A stretch of 64,000 nucleotides of DNA from NCBI RefSeq assembly GCF_009680455.1, contig NZ_WKRD01000009.1:115295-179294 (forward strand), written 5' to 3'. Numbering within the stretch: position 1 is the stretch's first letter; each line of letters begins with the position of its first letter. Shown here in pieces: positions 62,386 to 64,000 of this stretch. The notes beneath the pieces are model-generated. The model did not search any database. It had not been told where the DNA came from and saw nothing but the letters and a program-made list of their open reading frames with translations. A program made the position numbers and the translations under genes. Origin of the DNA: Lachnospira eligens (GTDB lineage: Bacteria; Bacillota; Clostridia; Lachnospirales; Lachnospiraceae).

Positions 62386-63558
62386 ATGAACAAAGGACAT
62401 TTTAAAGACAGTCAGGTTGTTAAGGGAATTACGATTGGTGCAGTGCTAATTGTAATATATCTTGCCCTTAACAATGTGACTGGAATTCTTGATTCTATAT
62501 CATATCTTGCAGGACTTGTAATGCCATTTATAATTGGCGCAGTCATCGCATTTGTATTCAATGTACCTATGAAAGCAATTGAAAAAGGACTTAACAGGCT
62601 GTTTGACAAGCGTTGTAAGAAGAAGCATCCCAGACTTATAAGAGTGCTTGCTTATATGCTTACACTGATTTTGATACTGGCTATTATTGCAGGTGTACTT
62701 TTTGTGGTTGTGCCTGAACTGGTAAACACAATAGCTGACCTTATAAGACAGGTGCCGACAGCGGTTAATAATCTTATCAACTGGCTGCAGGTCAAGCTGT
62801 CTGCATATCCTGAGTATGAGGAAAAGTTAAGCAGCATATCAATCAACTGGGATTCTGTTCTTTCAAATGTTATGAATTTCCTTTCAATAGGAACTAAAGG
62901 AATTATCAATGGAGGAATTGGTGCAATAAGCGGATTTTTCTCAGGAGTCACTAATTTCTTTATTGGATTTGTCTTTTCTGTGTATGTGCTGTTTCAGAAA
63001 GAGAGGCTTACAGCGCAATGCAAGAAGCTTATGTATGTGTGCATGTCTGAGAACAGGGCAGATAAAATTATTGAAGTGTTAAGACTTACCAACACTACAT
63101 TCTCTAATTTCCTGTCAGGACAGTGTCTTGAAGCATGTATTCTTGGAACGATGTTTGTTATTACATTGTCTATATTGAGAATGCCTTATGCGCTTCTTAT
63201 AGGAATTATTATTGCGGTTACTGCACTTATTCCGATTGTTGGAGCATTTATCGGATGTATAGTTGGTGTGATTCTTATAATGATGACAAGCCCGATAAAG
63301 GCGCTGATATTTGTGGGAGTATTCCTTATATTACAGCAGATTGAAGGAAATCTTATATATCCTCATGTTGTCGGAAGTTCAGTTGGACTGCCGGGAATAT
63401 GGGTGCTTGTTGCTGTTACAATCGGTGGCAATCTGTTTGGTATAATGGGTATGCTTACATTTATTCCAATCAGTTCAGTGTGTTATGCGCTGCTTCGGAC
63501 ATATGTGAATAGGAAAGTGGAAGAGAAGGAGATTGATAAGGGAAAGTTTAAGGGGTGA
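62386..63558 (+). CDS. AI-2E family transporter
   Basis: A 390-residue membrane protein with about eight helices, two near the N-terminus (GAVLIVIYLALNNVTGILDSI, GLVMPFIIGAVIAFVFNVP), a large loop, and C-terminal helices with the family signature LQQIEGNLIYPHVVGSSVGLPGIWVLVAVTIGGNLFGIMGML. The family is named for autoinducer-2 export (TqsA), but many members have other or unknown substrates. ATG follows GTGGAGGGG. Confidence 0.9.
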   Translation: MNKGHFKDSQVVKGITIGAVLIVIYLALNNVTGILDSISYLAGLVMPFIIGAVIAFVFNVPMKAIEKGLNRLFDKRCKKKHPRLIRVLAYMLTLILILAIIAGVLFVVVPELVNTIADLIRQVPTAVNNLINWLQVKLSAYPEYEEKLSSISINWDSVLSNVMNFLSIGTKGIINGGIGAISGFFSGVTNFFIGFVFSVYVLFQKERLTAQCKKLMYVCMSENRADKIIEVLRLTNTTFSNFLSGQCLEACILGTMFVITLSILRMPYALLIGIIIAVTALIPIVGAFIGCIVGVILIMMTSPIKALIFVGVFLILQQIEGNLIYPHVVGSSVGLPGIWVLVAVTIGGNLFGIMGMLTFIPISSVCYALLRTYVNRKVEEKEIDKGKFKG

Positions 63559-63566
63559 TGCCTTCC

Positions 63567-63747
63567 GGGAATGGAAGTCAGGCGGCTATGCAGCTTGTTT
63601 TCAAACACGCTTGCGCTCGTTCTACGACGCAGCGGTACTAAGCTCGCTGGGATTCGTTGGCGTTAAGCCAACTGTCCCAGCTTACTAAGTGCCGGCGTCT
63701 TCGCAACGGTTTGAAAACGAGTTGTATAGTCGCCTGACTTCATTCTC
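63567..63747. repeat. 181-bp intergenic palindromic repeat
   Basis: GAAGTCAGGCG (from 63574) and CGCCTGACTTC (to 63741) form the base of a long imperfect hairpin. Further in, GTTTTCAAAC pairs with GTTTGAAAAC, and GCTGGGA..GTTGGC with GCCAAC..TCCCAGC, closing near 63663 on GTTAA. It is not coding. Such bulky palindromes tend to occur in many copies in Lachnospiraceae genomes. Confidence 0.75.
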
Positions 63748-64000
63748 ACGGAAGACTTTTGTGCGGTGGATTGGCAGGTGGAGTGTAATATGCGGTGGAG
63801 CTGTGGTGGCGGATTGGACGCTGGAGTGGTGAAGAGGCATGTGGAAGTCCAAATTGAGTGAGAAAGTGTGGAGGATTGGACCTTACAAGCAAGAGAATGA
63901 TGTAAAAGGTCCAGAATTGTTGTGAAATGCACTAGTCAACAAAAAGTAGACATCACTTTATATTTTTATACATCATTTAATGAGCATAATACTCCCTATA
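63748..64000. other. GT-rich intergenic DNA at the window end
   Basis: The plus strand has repeated GGTGGA/GGATTGG words and no believable gene or terminator. Near 63932-63951 the sequence TAGTCAACAAAAAGTAGACA resembles an end of an insertion sequence, but the window ends too soon to tell. Confidence 0.35.

Noticed and set aside
63663..63932. 89-codon minus-strand frame at the window end
   Set aside because: It crosses the long palindrome and GT-rich DNA; composition is not protein-like.

Overview
The window comes from a low-to-medium GC Gram-positive anaerobe, most likely a gut Lachnospiraceae (Clostridia). The evidence is the AT-rich codon use, strong GGAGG-type ribosome sites, LPXTG-type surface anchors, a SpaA-like adhesin, AgrC/LytTR-type signalling and the style of the conjugation genes. 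The species call is inference.

Chromosomal DNA flanks a large integrative conjugative element (ICE). The left flank (1-7.2 kb) carries the 3' part of a P1B metal ATPase, a decayed hipBA locus that keeps an intact antitoxin gene and three evenly spaced palindromic operators, glyA, and a run of ucpA-like dehydrogenase, APH-fold kinase and APC permease genes. The right flank (61-64 kb) carries the last ~48 codons of that permease, a P-II protein gene, an unknown gene, an AI-2E family transporter gene and a 181-bp intergenic palindrome. The permease is split: its left piece ends near 7,200 and its right piece resumes in the same frame near 60,970. This puts the ICE at about 7,200-60,970 (~53.8 kb).

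Inside the ICE, from left to right: XRE regulator and divergent promoter; ParM-like segregation genes; a tandem ribbon-helix-helix protein with an acidic tail; a C5 DNA methyltransferase; an amidoligase plus gamma-glutamylcyclotransferase pair; a 1,458-residue cell-wall adhesin; a mobile metK (SAM synthetase); a Toprim protein; a frameshifted N4/N6 DNA methyltransferase; a putative oriT with MobC and a MOBP-type relaxase; and a type IV secretion set (PcfB, VirD4, VirB2-like, VirB6-like, PrgI, VirB4, lysozyme/CHAP protein).

The accessory part (35-52 kb) holds a DUF1906-type glycoside-hydrolase-like protein with a YcxB-like membrane neighbour, a LytTR regulator and GHKL kinase pair, a 3,073-residue RHS/YD-repeat protein with an AT-rich exchangeable C-terminus, and three lipoprotein genes. 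Next come a sigma-like HTH protein, about 500 nt of apparently structured non-coding sequence, a DinG-like helicase, and a Tn554-like module of three tyrosine recombinases plus a TnpC-like protein that probably moves the element. A HExxH protein lies at the right end.

The most interesting items are the RHS toxin-like locus with its own quorum-type control region, the candidate structured RNA at 52.7-53.1 kb, the metK plus methyltransferase combination, and the amidoligase/GGCT pair next to a surface protein. Family assignments come from motif recognition by eye; no database search was run.
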